This document shows positions 35,243 through 44,226 of a DNA stretch of 64,000 bases, piece by piece. The first letter of the stretch is position 1; each line of letters begins with the position of its first letter. Location: the NCBI RefSeq assembly GCF_014274685.1, contig NZ_CP060393.1, positions 2,539,501-2,603,500 of the forward strand. Direction: 5' to 3'. The translations under genes were made by a program, and so were the position numbers. Under the pieces are notes generated by a model. That model was not told where the DNA came from. It worked only from the letters and a program-made list of their open reading frames with translations, and ran no database searches. This DNA is from Edaphobacter sp. 4G125. GTDB taxonomy: Bacteria > Acidobacteriota > Terriglobia > Terriglobales > Acidobacteriaceae.

Positions 35243-37231
35243 ATGCGCGCTTTCGCCCCAAAAATTCGCACGCTGTTTGCAGTCTTGCTCCCTTTCCTTT
35301 TCCTCACAGCGACGGCTTGGGCTGCGCCTCCGCGTCCGCAGCTTCAGGTCACGGGATATGTAATCAACGCGGATCTCTACCCCACCGACAACAAGCTCTC
35401 GGCCACTGCCGAAGTTACCTTTACCGCATTGGAGGACCTGACCGCACCGGTCTTCGAGCTGAATAACGGTCTCCAGCTTTCCAAGGTCACCGACGCCACG
35501 AAGAAACCGCTTGAGGCTGAGCGCGTCGCCACAACCTCGACTGTCCGGTTCAACCTCACCAATCCCATCCCCAAAGGGACCTCTACCACCTGGACCTTCG
35601 AGTATGCCGGTACGCTCAAAGGAGCCGAGACCAGCCCCGTCGAGGGTATCAACTTCGCCTCCGTGCAGGATCCCATCAGCATCCTGCTCTATCCCGGGCG
35701 CTGGTTCCCCATGGTCGGCCTCTACACCAACCGGTTCACCGCAGAGATGCACATCCGCGTTCCAGGCAACGAGCGTGTCGTTGGCTCCGGCTCAGGTGTA
35801 GCCGCTCCGAAGAGCCTGCCTGGAAACCGTACCGAATACACCTTCAAGTGGTCCAAGCCCGGCTTCCCCGGAACAATCATCGCTGGCAAGTTTGTTGACT
35901 CCATTACCGCTCCCGGCGTCGGCAACATACGCGTCTTTGTGACCGACAAGAATAAGGCCTCTGCCGTTGCCTTTGCCCAGGACGCCGCCAAACAGTTCGA
36001 GTTCATGTCCACCGACTTCGGACAGCCTGAAAGCGGGCAGATCAACCTGGTCGAGCTACCCTCGGACGCTGTCGTCGCCACCTGGGCGCCCGAGATTGCC
36101 GCCATCGCCGGCCCTCGCATCTCTGGTAAAACATACTCTCGTCTCCTCGCCAATACCCTTGCGCATCAATGGTGGGGCTCCGAGATCTCCCCCGCCACTC
36201 TGAACGATGCCTGGATCACCAACGGCATGTCGCGCTATGCCGAGCTAATGTACGTCGAAGACTCCGCAGGCAAAGCAGCTTTCCAGTCCGCCGTTACCGA
36301 CGTGCAAGCCGGAGCGCTCGCCTACGACACCGAACCTCTCACCACACTAGGTCGCCTCGATCCCTTTTCTCCCCAATTCCAGTCCATGACCCTCGAAAAG
36401 GGCGCGATGGTCTTTCATATGCTCCGTTGGGAGATGGGAGACGATGTCTTCCTCAAATTTCTACGCGGAGTGCTCTCTCAGTATGCCGATAAAGGTGTCC
36501 GCACCTCCGATGTCCAGACCGTGGCCGAAGCGCAATCACAACTTCAGCTGACACCATTCTTCGCACAGTGGTGTGACGGCACCGGCGCTCCCACCTTCAC
36601 CAACAAATACACCGTCTTCCGGCTGGGCAACAACAAGGGCTTTCGCACCGTAGGCTCCATCGCCCAGGATCTCGATCTCTTCCGCATGCCCGTTGAGCTG
36701 CGCATCGAAACCGACGGTAAAACCGAGATCCGCCGCGTTGACGTCTCCGGCACCGAAAGCAACTTCTCCGTCGAAACCTTCGGCCGCCCTCGCCGCATTT
36801 CCATCGACCCGCAGAACTGGCTTCTCAAGTCCACTCCCGACCTCGCTGTTCGCGTCGCTGTTCTTAAGGGGCAGCAGCAGGTCGCTCAGGGCGACCTCAC
36901 CGCAGGCCTGATCGAATACCAGAAGGCTCTGGATGCCAACAAGAACAGTTCGCTCGCTGCTTACCGTATAGGCGAAATCTTCTTTATGCAAAGGAACTAT
37001 CAGTCCGCTGCGAACTCGTTCCGCGATGCACTCCGAGGAGACGGCGATCCGAAGTGGACCGAGGTCTGGAGCCACATCAAACTCGGCAACATCTTTGACG
37101 TGACTGGTCAGCGGGACCGCGCTGTTAACGAATACCGTTTAGCCGTACAGACCAATGACAACACGCAGGGTGCAATCAATGAAGCTCGCTCGCTGATGCA
37201 GAAACCCTACAAGCGCGAAGCCAGCGAATAG
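35243..37231 (+). CDS. M1-aminopeptidase-like secreted protein with degenerate zinc site and C-terminal TPRs
   Basis: This 662-residue exported protein (signal peptide MRAFAPKIRTLFAVLLPFLF...TAWA) has the N-terminal beta-domain and thermolysin-like fold of M1 aminopeptidases, then tetratricopeptide repeats (about 540-650). The M1 site HExxH-x18-E appears as N304-T-L-A-H308 with Asn327 in place of the last glutamate (WITNGMSRYAE), so two of three zinc ligands and the catalytic Glu are lost; no GAMEN motif is seen. It is probably a non-catalytic scaffold or binding protein of the periplasm. The start at 35243 fits the signal peptide and has GAGGA about 11 bases upstream; 35219 is an alternative. 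It follows lpxB on the same strand. Confidence 0.8.
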   Translation: MRAFAPKIRTLFAVLLPFLFLTATAWAAPPRPQLQVTGYVINADLYPTDNKLSATAEVTFTALEDLTAPVFELNNGLQLSKVTDATKKPLEAERVATTSTVRFNLTNPIPKGTSTTWTFEYAGTLKGAETSPVEGINFASVQDPISILLYPGRWFPMVGLYTNRFTAEMHIRVPGNERVVGSGSGVAAPKSLPGNRTEYTFKWSKPGFPGTIIAGKFVDSITAPGVGNIRVFVTDKNKASAVAFAQDAAKQFEFMSTDFGQPESGQINLVELPSDAVVATWAPEIAAIAGPRISGKTYSRLLANTLAHQWWGSEISPATLNDAWITNGMSRYAELMYVEDSAGKAAFQSAVTDVQAGALAYDTEPLTTLGRLDPFSPQFQSMTLEKGAMVFHMLRWEMGDDVFLKFLRGVLSQYADKGVRTSDVQTVAEAQSQLQLTPFFAQWCDGTGAPTFTNKYTVFRLGNNKGFRTVGSIAQDLDLFRMPVELRIETDGKTEIRRVDVSGTESNFSVETFGRPRRISIDPQNWLLKSTPDLAVRVAVLKGQQQVAQGDLTAGLIEYQKALDANKNSSLAAYRIGEIFFMQRNYQSAANSFRDALRGDGDPKWTEVWSHIKLGNIFDVTGQRDRAVNEYRLAVQTNDNTQGAINEARSLMQKPYKREASE

Positions 37232-37334
37232 TACCTTTTTCCATGGTTAACCGCACGTCTATGTTTCTCTAGGGCGGATGCCATATCACAAATAGAACGC
37301 TCTGCGTTATCGTGCATTGCGGGAGATATTCCAC

Positions 37335-38894
37335 ATGGCAATCGAGATCGTGTCCAGCGATGACATTCGATTTGAGCGTCTGTCTCATGGACAGAACGGT
37401 CGTTTTCCAGCAACAGAGCATGACCGCGCCAGCCGTATCGCGCTCTGCGATAACAGCGATGACGTCGCCGAAGCGCTGGAGCGCTTCATCCACCAGGGCC
37501 TGCGCCCCACGGTTCGCTCCGGCGGGCATTGTTACGAAGACTTCGTCGACAACAATCCAGGCGGAGCAATCATCGACCTCAGCCTGCTCGCTGGAACTGA
37601 ACCGCCAGCGCATGGACCGAAGTACCGCCTTGGCGCCGGATGCACGTTAGGCCAGGCCTACCCGAATCTCTACAAGCGCGCCCTCGTCACGATTCCTGGC
37701 GGCACCTGTGGCCCTGTCGGCGCAGGCGGCCATATCTCTGGCGGAGGATACGGCCTGCTCTCCCGCCTGCATGGCGTGACTCCAGACTGGGTCAGTGCTG
37801 TCGATATCGTAACTATCGACGCTGCGGGCAAAGCCCATGTGCGCCATGCCAATAAAAGCACCGATGCAGACCTGCTTCGCGCCTGCCGTGGAGCGGGCGG
37901 AGGAAACTTCGGCATCATCACAAATTTTTATTTCGACACTCTGCCCACCGCTCCTGCTGAAGTCATTAACGGCGGCATCAGCTTTGAGTGGGAAGGTATG
38001 ACCGAGGAACGCTTCTCCCGCATTCTCTACCTCTTTGGAAACTATTGGGAGACGCGCGGCCAGGACCCCGACACCTGGGGGCTCTTCTCGATCTTCGGAC
38101 TCACCCATCGCAGCTCTGGGCATCTCAACATCAGCGTCGCCTTCACAAATCCCGATGGGACCGTCAACGATACCCGTGTTCTCGATGAGTATCTTGCAGT
38201 CTTTGATGAGTGCAAACCTGTCGCGGAACTTACCCGGCATCCAGCCATTGCGGAACACCATCCGGAACCGAACCATCCCGGGAGCCCGGTCTGCCTTGCG
38301 AACCATACGCTCAACAAACTCTCCTGGATCGATGCCAATTCGCCTTCAGGTGGGTTCCGTCGGCCTCCCGGACAGCCGCAACTCAAGTTCCGACACAAGT
38401 ACAAGTCCAGCTACATGAAGCATGGCTTTACGAAGGAAGAAGCGGCCATCTTCTATAAGCATCTCAATCGCACAATTCCCGGCGTAGACCTCAAAGGCTG
38501 CGTGGTGCTCTCCGATTCGTTTGGAGGCGCCGTGAATAAGAAGCAAATGCTGGAAGAGACATCCCTCGTTCAACGTGAATCCGTCCTGAAGTGCCAATTC
38601 ATCGCAAGCTGGACCGATCCCGCGCAGGATGCCGGACATGCTCAATGGATTCGCGATCTCTTTACCGAGCTTTACGGAAAGTCGACTGCGGGAGCAAAGT
38701 ATAACGGAACTCCATTCTGGAGCGATCAGTATGAGGGTTGCTACATCAACTATCCCGATGCCGATATGCTCCAGTACGACTATTGGCCGCAACTGTACTA
38801 CGGCACCGGGGAACTTTATCCCTTCCTCCAGAAGGTGAAGAAGAAATACGACCCGAACAACATCTTCCACCATGCTATGTCGATTCGGACCTAG
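37335..38894 (+). CDS. FAD-linked oxidase of the berberine-bridge (BBE) type
   Basis: This 519-residue protein has an FAD-binding PCMH domain and a C-terminal BBE segment (YINYPDAD, then YDPNNIFHHAMSI). His65 (VRSGGHCYED) and Cys125 (PGGTCGPVGAGGHISGGGYG) stand where this family attaches FAD covalently at two points, as in glucooligosaccharide oxidase. Such enzymes oxidise sugars, alcohols or alkaloid-like substrates with O2; the substrate is not predictable. No signal peptide is visible. The start at 37335 has GGGAG nine bases upstream. A clear terminator follows at 38914. Confidence 0.9.
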   Translation: MAIEIVSSDDIRFERLSHGQNGRFPATEHDRASRIALCDNSDDVAEALERFIHQGLRPTVRSGGHCYEDFVDNNPGGAIIDLSLLAGTEPPAHGPKYRLGAGCTLGQAYPNLYKRALVTIPGGTCGPVGAGGHISGGGYGLLSRLHGVTPDWVSAVDIVTIDAAGKAHVRHANKSTDADLLRACRGAGGGNFGIITNFYFDTLPTAPAEVINGGISFEWEGMTEERFSRILYLFGNYWETRGQDPDTWGLFSIFGLTHRSSGHLNISVAFTNPDGTVNDTRVLDEYLAVFDECKPVAELTRHPAIAEHHPEPNHPGSPVCLANHTLNKLSWIDANSPSGGFRRPPGQPQLKFRHKYKSSYMKHGFTKEEAAIFYKHLNRTIPGVDLKGCVVLSDSFGGAVNKKQMLEETSLVQRESVLKCQFIASWTDPAQDAGHAQWIRDLFTELYGKSTAGAKYNGTPFWSDQYEGCYINYPDADMLQYDYWPQLYYGTGELYPFLQKVKKKYDPNNIFHHAMSIRT

Positions 38895-38913
38895 AGTGGA
38901 TGATTCCCCTTCC

Positions 38914-38939
38914 GCCCCGGACTCTGTCCGGGGCTTTTT
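38914..38939 (+). terminator. Rho-independent terminator after the FAD oxidase
   Basis: Perfect arms GCCCCGGA / TCCGGGGC with a 5-base loop are followed directly by TTTTTG, 20 bases after the stop codon. Confidence 0.9.
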
Positions 38940-39010
38940 GTCGAAGTGGAAGAATACAGAAATGAAATAGCGGTAAGTTTCTCCATTGAGAACAGCTCAA
39001 GGCAGGGTGT

Positions 39011-40249
39011 CTATTCGTATCTCAGCGCCTCGATAGGGTCGAGATTTGCTGCCTGGATTGCAGGAATCATCCCGCTGACAATACCGACCACCGCCAGAAC
39101 TGACGTCGCAATGATCACGATATTTGGCGAGATCAACAGATAAATATCCGCCGCGCTCGCATTGGTGGCAATCGCACTATAAAAGGTGATTCCCCCAACG
39201 AGCTTGCTGACCGTAAACGCGAGAGCGATCCCGCCCAGGCCACCGACACCGGTAATAACCAATGCCTCTGCCAGAAACTGGAACAAAATATGCCGTTTAC
39301 GCGCTCCAAGAGCCTTTTCCACTCCTATCTCGCGCGTCCTCTGTTGCACGCTGACCAGCATGATGTTCATCAACCCAATCCCCGCGATCCCCAGCGTCAG
39401 AACACCGATAAACAGTAGCAGCGCCTGCAATGCGATCGAGATAATGCGGAATTGTGCCAGTTGTGACATGATATTCGCTACCCACATCGCGTTCTTGTCC
39501 GTGGGACGGAACCCATGCGTCGCGCCCATCTGGTTACGCAACGCATGTTCCACGGCCATGTGATCTCCGTGATAGTTCATCCAGATCCCGTCGAGGTATT
39601 TGGTGTCTTTGATATCTCCCATCGTCGGGAACGGAATGTAGCTGATGCGATTGATATTGTCGTCACCCTCCTGCATCTTGGGCTTGAGTACACCAACCAC
39701 CTCAAAGCTGATTCCATTGATCCGAATCTTCTGCCCCAACGGAAACATTCCAGAGAACAACTTCGTCTTCGCCTCCGATCCAATCACGACGACGTGGTTT
39801 CTTTGCTGGACATCTGCCGCAGAAAGAAACCTTCCCTCATCCAACTGCATGTTCATGATGTCTGCAAGCTCAGGCTTGACTCCATCCACCTCCCACGTAT
39901 AGGTGTGCAGATCGTTCTGCAACGGAACCTGCTTCCACAACATTGGTGAAACGTGAAGAATCCCCGGAACCGTCTCTTGAATTCGCTCAACATCGTCCTG
40001 CGTAAACCGGATCTTGACTCCTGCTTTGGTTCCTCCTGCCTGTTCGCTCGTTGTCCCGGGAAACACGCCGATCATGTGCGTTCCCCACTGTGCAAAGATC
40101 GCCTCAAAGGCCCGTCCGAAGCCTGCACCATAGGCCAGCAGAAGTACAACCGTAGCAATTCCCCACGCCATGCCGACGATCGTAATCGCCGTGCGCCGGC
40201 CGTTATACCGCATCGCCTCCATCGCCTGGGCAAAGATGTCCTTCAGCAT
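39011..40249 (-). CDS. MacB-type ABC transporter permease, second of a tandem pair
   Basis: This 412-residue permease has the MacB/FtsX layout: one N-terminal helix (TAITIVGMAWGIATVVLLLAYGAG), a large periplasmic domain (about 60-270) and three C-terminal helices with the loop RTREIGVEKALGARKRHILFQFLAEALVITG. It should form a mechanotransmission-type transporter with a MacB-like ATPase. No ATPase or membrane-fusion protein is encoded in this window. It starts three bases after the stop of the paralogous upstream gene, with AAGGAG inside that gene's end, so the two are co-translated and may form a heterodimer. Confidence 0.88.
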   Translation of the reverse strand: MLKDIFAQAMEAMRYNGRRTAITIVGMAWGIATVVLLLAYGAGFGRAFEAIFAQWGTHMIGVFPGTTSEQAGGTKAGVKIRFTQDDVERIQETVPGILHVSPMLWKQVPLQNDLHTYTWEVDGVKPELADIMNMQLDEGRFLSAADVQQRNHVVVIGSEAKTKLFSGMFPLGQKIRINGISFEVVGVLKPKMQEGDDNINRISYIPFPTMGDIKDTKYLDGIWMNYHGDHMAVEHALRNQMGATHGFRPTDKNAMWVANIMSQLAQFRIISIALQALLLFIGVLTLGIAGIGLMNIMLVSVQQRTREIGVEKALGARKRHILFQFLAEALVITGVGGLGGIALAFTVSKLVGGITFYSAIATNASAADIYLLISPNIVIIATSVLAVVGIVSGMIPAIQAANLDPIEALRYE

Positions 40250-40252
40250 TGG

Positions 40253-41509
40253 CTACTCCTTCCTCAGCGCTTCTACCGGCTCCAGTGCCGCGGCTTTGCT
40301 CGCAGGATATAGGCCCGCAACCACTCCGCACAGAACAAGCGTTCCCATCGCCATCGCCGCCGACCACGGAACCAGCCTTGGTGGGTCGAAACCCATCTGA
40401 TTGTTCCCCATCGCCTTTCCAAGAGCGAACATCAGTGTTCCGGAACCAGCAATCCCGATCAATCCACTCAAACCAGTCAGTAACAGCCCCTCAAGAAAGA
40501 ATTGCGTAAGGATGCTGCGCTTGGTCGCGCCTAATGCCTTGCGTAGCCCAATCTCCTTTGTCCTCTCCGTCACCGTTACCAACATGATGTTGATAATTCC
40601 AACTGCTCCCAGCGCCAACGTTACGATTCCTACGCCGCCCAAAAAGACGTCCATCGCAGTGAAGATCAGCCCCACCGTCCGTTCGGACTTGATGGTGTCC
40701 CACTCCTCGAAGGCATCCTTCACCGATGAATCAAAACCGTGTCGCTCCGCGATAATCCGATGGACCTCGGCCTTGGCCGTCTCGTTCAAATCCGGGGTCA
40801 ATGGCTGATACTGAATCGAACTAACCGAATCCTGCGGAATGTTTTCACCTGTTATCGGAAACAGCTCCAGCATCGTCGACAGCGGAATATAAAGCCGCTG
40901 GTTATCGCCATCGTTATTTCCGCGGCCAATCTTCTCCGCCACTCCAATCACCTGGAACCTGGCGCCGTTGATCGTAATGAACGCCCCCAGCGAGGGGCGT
41001 CCTGGAAAGAGTAGCTTGTTATTCTTTTGTCCCAGCACCACCACTCGCCGACGATCGGCAACGTCATCCCGGTTGAGGAAGCGCCCCTGTGCCATCGGGA
41101 TCGTCCGGATCTCCGGGTAGTTCGCCTGAACCCCCATCACCGACCCGCCTGAGCTCGAATACTCGCTGACTTGCTTTAGATCGCCCCGGTTGATAAAAGC
41201 CGTCACATTGCGAACATTGGCGGCCTGACTGCGGATCGCCTCCGCATCCGAAACCGTCAGTTTGTAGGGCTTCATTCCCGTATGCTGATTGGGCATAGCG
41301 GGAATCGTCCCACCCCACATCATGATCACGTCCTGCCCCAACTGAGCCAGGCTTCTACGCTGTCCAGAACGAAAGCCCTCTCCCAACCCGATCAGAAGCA
41401 GCAAAGACGCCACTCCCCATGCAATTCCGAACATCGTCAAAAACGAACGCAGCTTGTTGGCTCCGATCGAACGGAAGACCTGAGCGAAGATGTCCACAAG
41501 TGCGCGCAT
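40253..41509 (-). CDS. MacB-type ABC transporter permease, first of a tandem pair
   Basis: This 418-residue paralogue of the next gene has the N-terminal helix (LRSFLTMFGIAWGVASLLLLIGLGEG), a periplasmic domain, and three helices with RTKEIGLRKALGATKRSILTQFFLEGLLLTG, followed by EPVEALRKE at the end. It should lie in the inner membrane and work with a separate ATPase, which must be encoded elsewhere. Proteins of this group export macrolides, lipoproteins, peptides or regulate cell-wall enzymes; the cargo here is unknown. Confidence 0.88.
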   Translation of the reverse strand: MRALVDIFAQVFRSIGANKLRSFLTMFGIAWGVASLLLLIGLGEGFRSGQRRSLAQLGQDVIMMWGGTIPAMPNQHTGMKPYKLTVSDAEAIRSQAANVRNVTAFINRGDLKQVSEYSSSGGSVMGVQANYPEIRTIPMAQGRFLNRDDVADRRRVVVLGQKNNKLLFPGRPSLGAFITINGARFQVIGVAEKIGRGNNDGDNQRLYIPLSTMLELFPITGENIPQDSVSSIQYQPLTPDLNETAKAEVHRIIAERHGFDSSVKDAFEEWDTIKSERTVGLIFTAMDVFLGGVGIVTLALGAVGIINIMLVTVTERTKEIGLRKALGATKRSILTQFFLEGLLLTGLSGLIGIAGSGTLMFALGKAMGNNQMGFDPPRLVPWSAAMAMGTLVLCGVVAGLYPASKAAALEPVEALRKE

Positions 41510-41618
41510 GGCAATTCTTTTGACTTACGATAACTCTCTTCTGTTACGCAAATAGAAGAAAAGAGTTCCCTAAGTGACGAAACACGCTATTTATAAGGGG
41601 AGATACCAACGAAAGCGT

Positions 41619-42194
41619 TTACGCCATGTTCTTCGTAAGAACAGAGTCTTCAGGGTCAGCCATCAGGACCGGAAGCGCACCGAGGCATTGCAGCATCTCT
41701 TCCACGGTCTCAAGAACACCGCGATCCACCGTCGGTGGATAGACCACCTGCACCACCTCACCCCGGGCCACCTCTCCCCGAAGGGCGACGCAACGCTCTG
41801 GACGATACACGCAGGACGCCAGATCAGTAATGCTCAGAGCAGTACTGGGGGTACAAAGGATCGTCTTCGGAGGAGCCATCCGATCGATCATGCTGAAAAT
41901 CTCCAACTTGGATTCCAGCTCGTCCGGTACAAAATCGATGGCAATATCCGCCTCGCGCACCGCATCTTCCACGGTCGAAGCAAGCTCAAGCGCGCCAAAG
42001 CCACCCCTTTGACTCAGATCGGAATACTCCACCTCAGCCTTTCGCAGGTTCGACGGCAGCACATCTTCGAGGACAACATAAAAACCGGCCGCAGAACACG
42101 CCATCGCGAAACTGCGACCGGCATTGCCCGCACCGATCACGGCCACAACCCGAACCTTTTGTCCAGACTGTGGACCTCCTGCCTCTTTGCTCAC
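41619..42194 (-). CDS. Stand-alone 3-hydroxyacyl-CoA dehydrogenase N-domain (NAD-binding)
   Basis: The 191 residues correspond to the NAD-binding domain of 3-hydroxyacyl-CoA dehydrogenase only. The Rossmann loop VVAVIGAGNAGRSFA and the segment CTPSTALSITDLAS (family: CTNTSSLSI) are present. The region where the catalytic His stands (GMHFFNP in the family) reads CVALRGEVARG, and the C-terminal dehydrogenase domain is absent; the protein stops where the linker begins. The remaining 109 bases to the next gene hold no such domain. It is therefore unlikely to be a normal beta-oxidation enzyme and may only bind NAD. It overlaps the 61-residue gene upstream by four bases. Confidence 0.8.
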   Translation of the reverse strand: MSKEAGGPQSGQKVRVVAVIGAGNAGRSFAMACSAAGFYVVLEDVLPSNLRKAEVEYSDLSQRGGFGALELASTVEDAVREADIAIDFVPDELESKLEIFSMIDRMAPPKTILCTPSTALSITDLASCVYRPERCVALRGEVARGEVVQVVYPPTVDRGVLETVEEMLQCLGALPVLMADPEDSVLTKNMA

Positions 42195-42376
42195 TTCTTT
42201 CCTGCCACAGCCGCCACAACCGAATCGTAGCTTGGATCGGCGTGCTTGATATGCTCTGCAACGCGCTGACGCTCCTCATCTGTCAGCGACGGCAGTACGG
42301 CAAGAATGCGCCGTAGGGTCACAGAGATGTCGTCAACATAGTTCATCGTACGGATGGCTTCGCCAGAAAGAGGCAT
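42191..42376 (-). CDS. Small conserved-looking helical protein
   Basis: This 61-residue protein is predicted to be mostly helical (ISVTLRRILAVLPSLTDEERQRVAEHIKHAD) with no membrane segment. AGGAG stands six bases before the ATG, and the stop overlaps the start of the NAD-binding-domain gene, which argues that it is a real gene translated with it. The family is not recognised. Confidence 0.65.
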   Translation of the reverse strand: MPLSGEAIRTMNYVDDISVTLRRILAVLPSLTDEERQRVAEHIKHADPSYDSVVAAVAGKK

Positions 42377-42409
42377 GGGAACTCCTGATTTTGAAATCGC
42401 TCTTTTAGT

Positions 42410-43987
42410 CTAAATGCTCGAAGCCGACTCCGGCGCGGCACTCACAATCTCGATTCGTTCTCGCTCTGGCGAAACATAACCATCCCTGTCCGTCATCTCC
42501 ATTAACACCGCCAACTGAGCCGAAAAATCCGAATGAAGCGCGTCCAGACGATATCTCCAGGTCCAGTTCCCATCCGCCGCTGCCGGAGTATTCATGCGTG
42601 CTTCACTTCCTAAATGCAGGACATCCTGCATTGGAACAATGCAGATATTCGCCACCGATCGCTCAGCAGCCCGGATCATCGCCCAAACCACCTCGCCCTC
42701 ATGCAGTATTGGTTCAAGATAAGTCTGAAGGTTCTTTCGTTCCAGCTCGCTCGCGTCCTCACGCCACCATCCCAGCGTGGTGTTGTTATCATGCGTCCCG
42801 GTATACACCACTGTATTCGGAATAAAGTTCTGTGGCAGGTGCAGATGACTGCCGCGATCCGAAAAACCAAACTGCAACACCCGCATCCCAGGCATCCCGA
42901 AATGCTCGCGAAGCTCGTCGACTTCAGGAGTAATCAACCCGAGATCCTCCGCGATAAACGGAAGTTCACCAAAGACATCTTTCAGACGACCAAAAAGCTC
43001 GTGTCCAGGAGCCTTGACCCACACTCCCTTGACTGCCGTCTCCTCCTCCGCAGGAATCGACCAATAGGCATCGAACCCGCGAAAGTGATCCAGCCGGATC
43101 ATGTCGTAAAGCACAAGAGATCGACGCACCCGCGCCACCCACCAGTCAAATCCCCTCTCCTGCATATACTGCCAGCGATAGAGAGGATTTCCCCATCGCT
43201 GTCCGGTCTCGGAAAAATAGTCTGGCGGCACTCCAGAAACTCGGATCGGATTGCGCTTTTCATTCAGTTCGAACACCTCAGGATGCCGCCATACATCGGC
43301 ACTATCGAAGCTCACAAAGATCGCCACATCGCCAAGAATCCGAATCCCGTGCTCCGCGCAGTACGCCCGAAGCGCGTGCCATTGTTCGTCAAAAAAGAAT
43401 TGCACAACCTCTTCGATCGCCAGTTCGTATGCATGATCCTTAAGTACCGCCGCAATCGCCGCCTCATGCCGATACGCAAACTCTTCGGGCCACTCATTCC
43501 AGCAGGCATAATCGAATCGCCGACGCAGCACGATGAACATTGCATAATCAGCCAACCATGAACTGTTGTTCTGGATAAATCGCTGAAATCTCCCCTTCGC
43601 ATCCTCTGGCGCGTGCTCCAGAAAATTCTTCGCCGCCTCTTCAATCAGCGGCAACTTCTCCATCTTCGCCCTCTCGAAATCTGCTGCTCCCTCATGCCCT
43701 GCCAATCCGGCAATGCGCTCTGCGGTAAGCCAGCCATCGTCCACCAGACGTTCCAGACTGATCAGCAAAGGATTTCCTGCAAATGCCGATAGCGCAGAAT
43801 AAGGAGAGTTCCCATATCCCGTCGGACTCAGCGGAAGGACCTGCCAAAGACGCTGCTTGGCTGTGACAAGAAAATCGACAAATGCATATGCCGCAGGACC
43901 AAAGTCTCCAACGCCCCCATACGAAGGAAGCGAGGTTACATGCAGCAAAACTCCCGATAGCCGCTTCTCATTCTCTCGTTCGCCCAT
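42410..43987 (-). CDS. malQ: 4-alpha-glucanotransferase (amylomaltase, GH77)
   Basis: This 525-residue enzyme transfers glucan segments between maltodextrins in the cytoplasm. It has the GH77 signature opening LLHVTSLPSYGGVGDFGPAAYAFVDFL, the nucleophile Asp in YDMIRLDHFRGFDAYW, the acid/base Glu in FIAEDLGLITPEV, and the HDNNTTLGWW segment. Length is normal for bacterial amylomaltase. A likely role is glycogen or maltodextrin turnover; no glg or mal genes are adjacent. Confidence 0.95.
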   Translation of the reverse strand: MGERENEKRLSGVLLHVTSLPSYGGVGDFGPAAYAFVDFLVTAKQRLWQVLPLSPTGYGNSPYSALSAFAGNPLLISLERLVDDGWLTAERIAGLAGHEGAADFERAKMEKLPLIEEAAKNFLEHAPEDAKGRFQRFIQNNSSWLADYAMFIVLRRRFDYACWNEWPEEFAYRHEAAIAAVLKDHAYELAIEEVVQFFFDEQWHALRAYCAEHGIRILGDVAIFVSFDSADVWRHPEVFELNEKRNPIRVSGVPPDYFSETGQRWGNPLYRWQYMQERGFDWWVARVRRSLVLYDMIRLDHFRGFDAYWSIPAEEETAVKGVWVKAPGHELFGRLKDVFGELPFIAEDLGLITPEVDELREHFGMPGMRVLQFGFSDRGSHLHLPQNFIPNTVVYTGTHDNNTTLGWWREDASELERKNLQTYLEPILHEGEVVWAMIRAAERSVANICIVPMQDVLHLGSEARMNTPAAADGNWTWRYRLDALHSDFSAQLAVLMEMTDRDGYVSPERERIEIVSAAPESASSI

Positions 43988-44007
43988 CGCGCTCCCCTTC
44001 GCATTCC

Positions 44008-44070
44008 GTTAAGGGCACGGCTTCAGTCGTGCCGAAATGGGTTCGATTCTATGCAGCTTCAGTCACTGAG
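44008..44070 (+). repeat. Dispersed palindromic repeat family A
   Basis: Begins GTTAAGGGCACGGCTTCAG, contains the imperfect palindrome GGCACGGCTTCAGTCGTGCC and ends in GCTTCAGTCACTGAG. Related copies lie at 46613-46675 and 59317-59381. Confidence 0.75.
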
Positions 44071-44123
44071 GCATCAATAAGCTGAAATCACCCGATTCCA
44101 GCTTATTCCACCTTTTAGGATGC

Positions 44124-44156
44124 AAAAAGGGCCTGCTCTCTTAGAGCAAGCCCTTT
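44124..44156 (-). terminator. Rho-independent terminator of the PpiD/SurA-like gene
   Basis: Arms AAAGGGCCTGCTCT / AGAGCAAGCCCTTT have one mismatch and a 3-base loop. On the minus strand the stem is followed by TTTTT, 70 bases after the foldase stop codon. Confidence 0.8.
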
Positions 44157-44159
44157 GCT

Positions 44160-44206
44160 GTGTCATTTCGACCGAGTGCGAAGCGCGAGTGGAGAAATCC
44201 CCGCAT
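44160..44206 (+). repeat. Dispersed repeat family B
   Basis: Begins GTGTCATTTCGACCGAG and ends GTGGAGAAATCCCCGC, with a shortened middle. It lies between the foldase terminator and its stop codon. Confidence 0.75.
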
Positions 44207-44226
44207 TTCTCAGAATCGAGGCTGAT

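Noticed and set aside
39011..41509. Naming the two permeases macB
   Set aside because: MacB is a fusion with an ATPase domain; these proteins have only the permease part and no adjacent MacA or ATPase.
41619..42194. A frameshifted full-length 3-hydroxyacyl-CoA dehydrogenase
   Set aside because: Only 109 bases lie between its stop and the next gene, too little for the missing C-terminal domain, and those bases show no such similarity.
44008..44206. The closely placed short repeats as a CRISPR array
   Set aside because: The repeats belong to two different families, occur once each at this site and are not separated by regular spacers; no cas gene is present.
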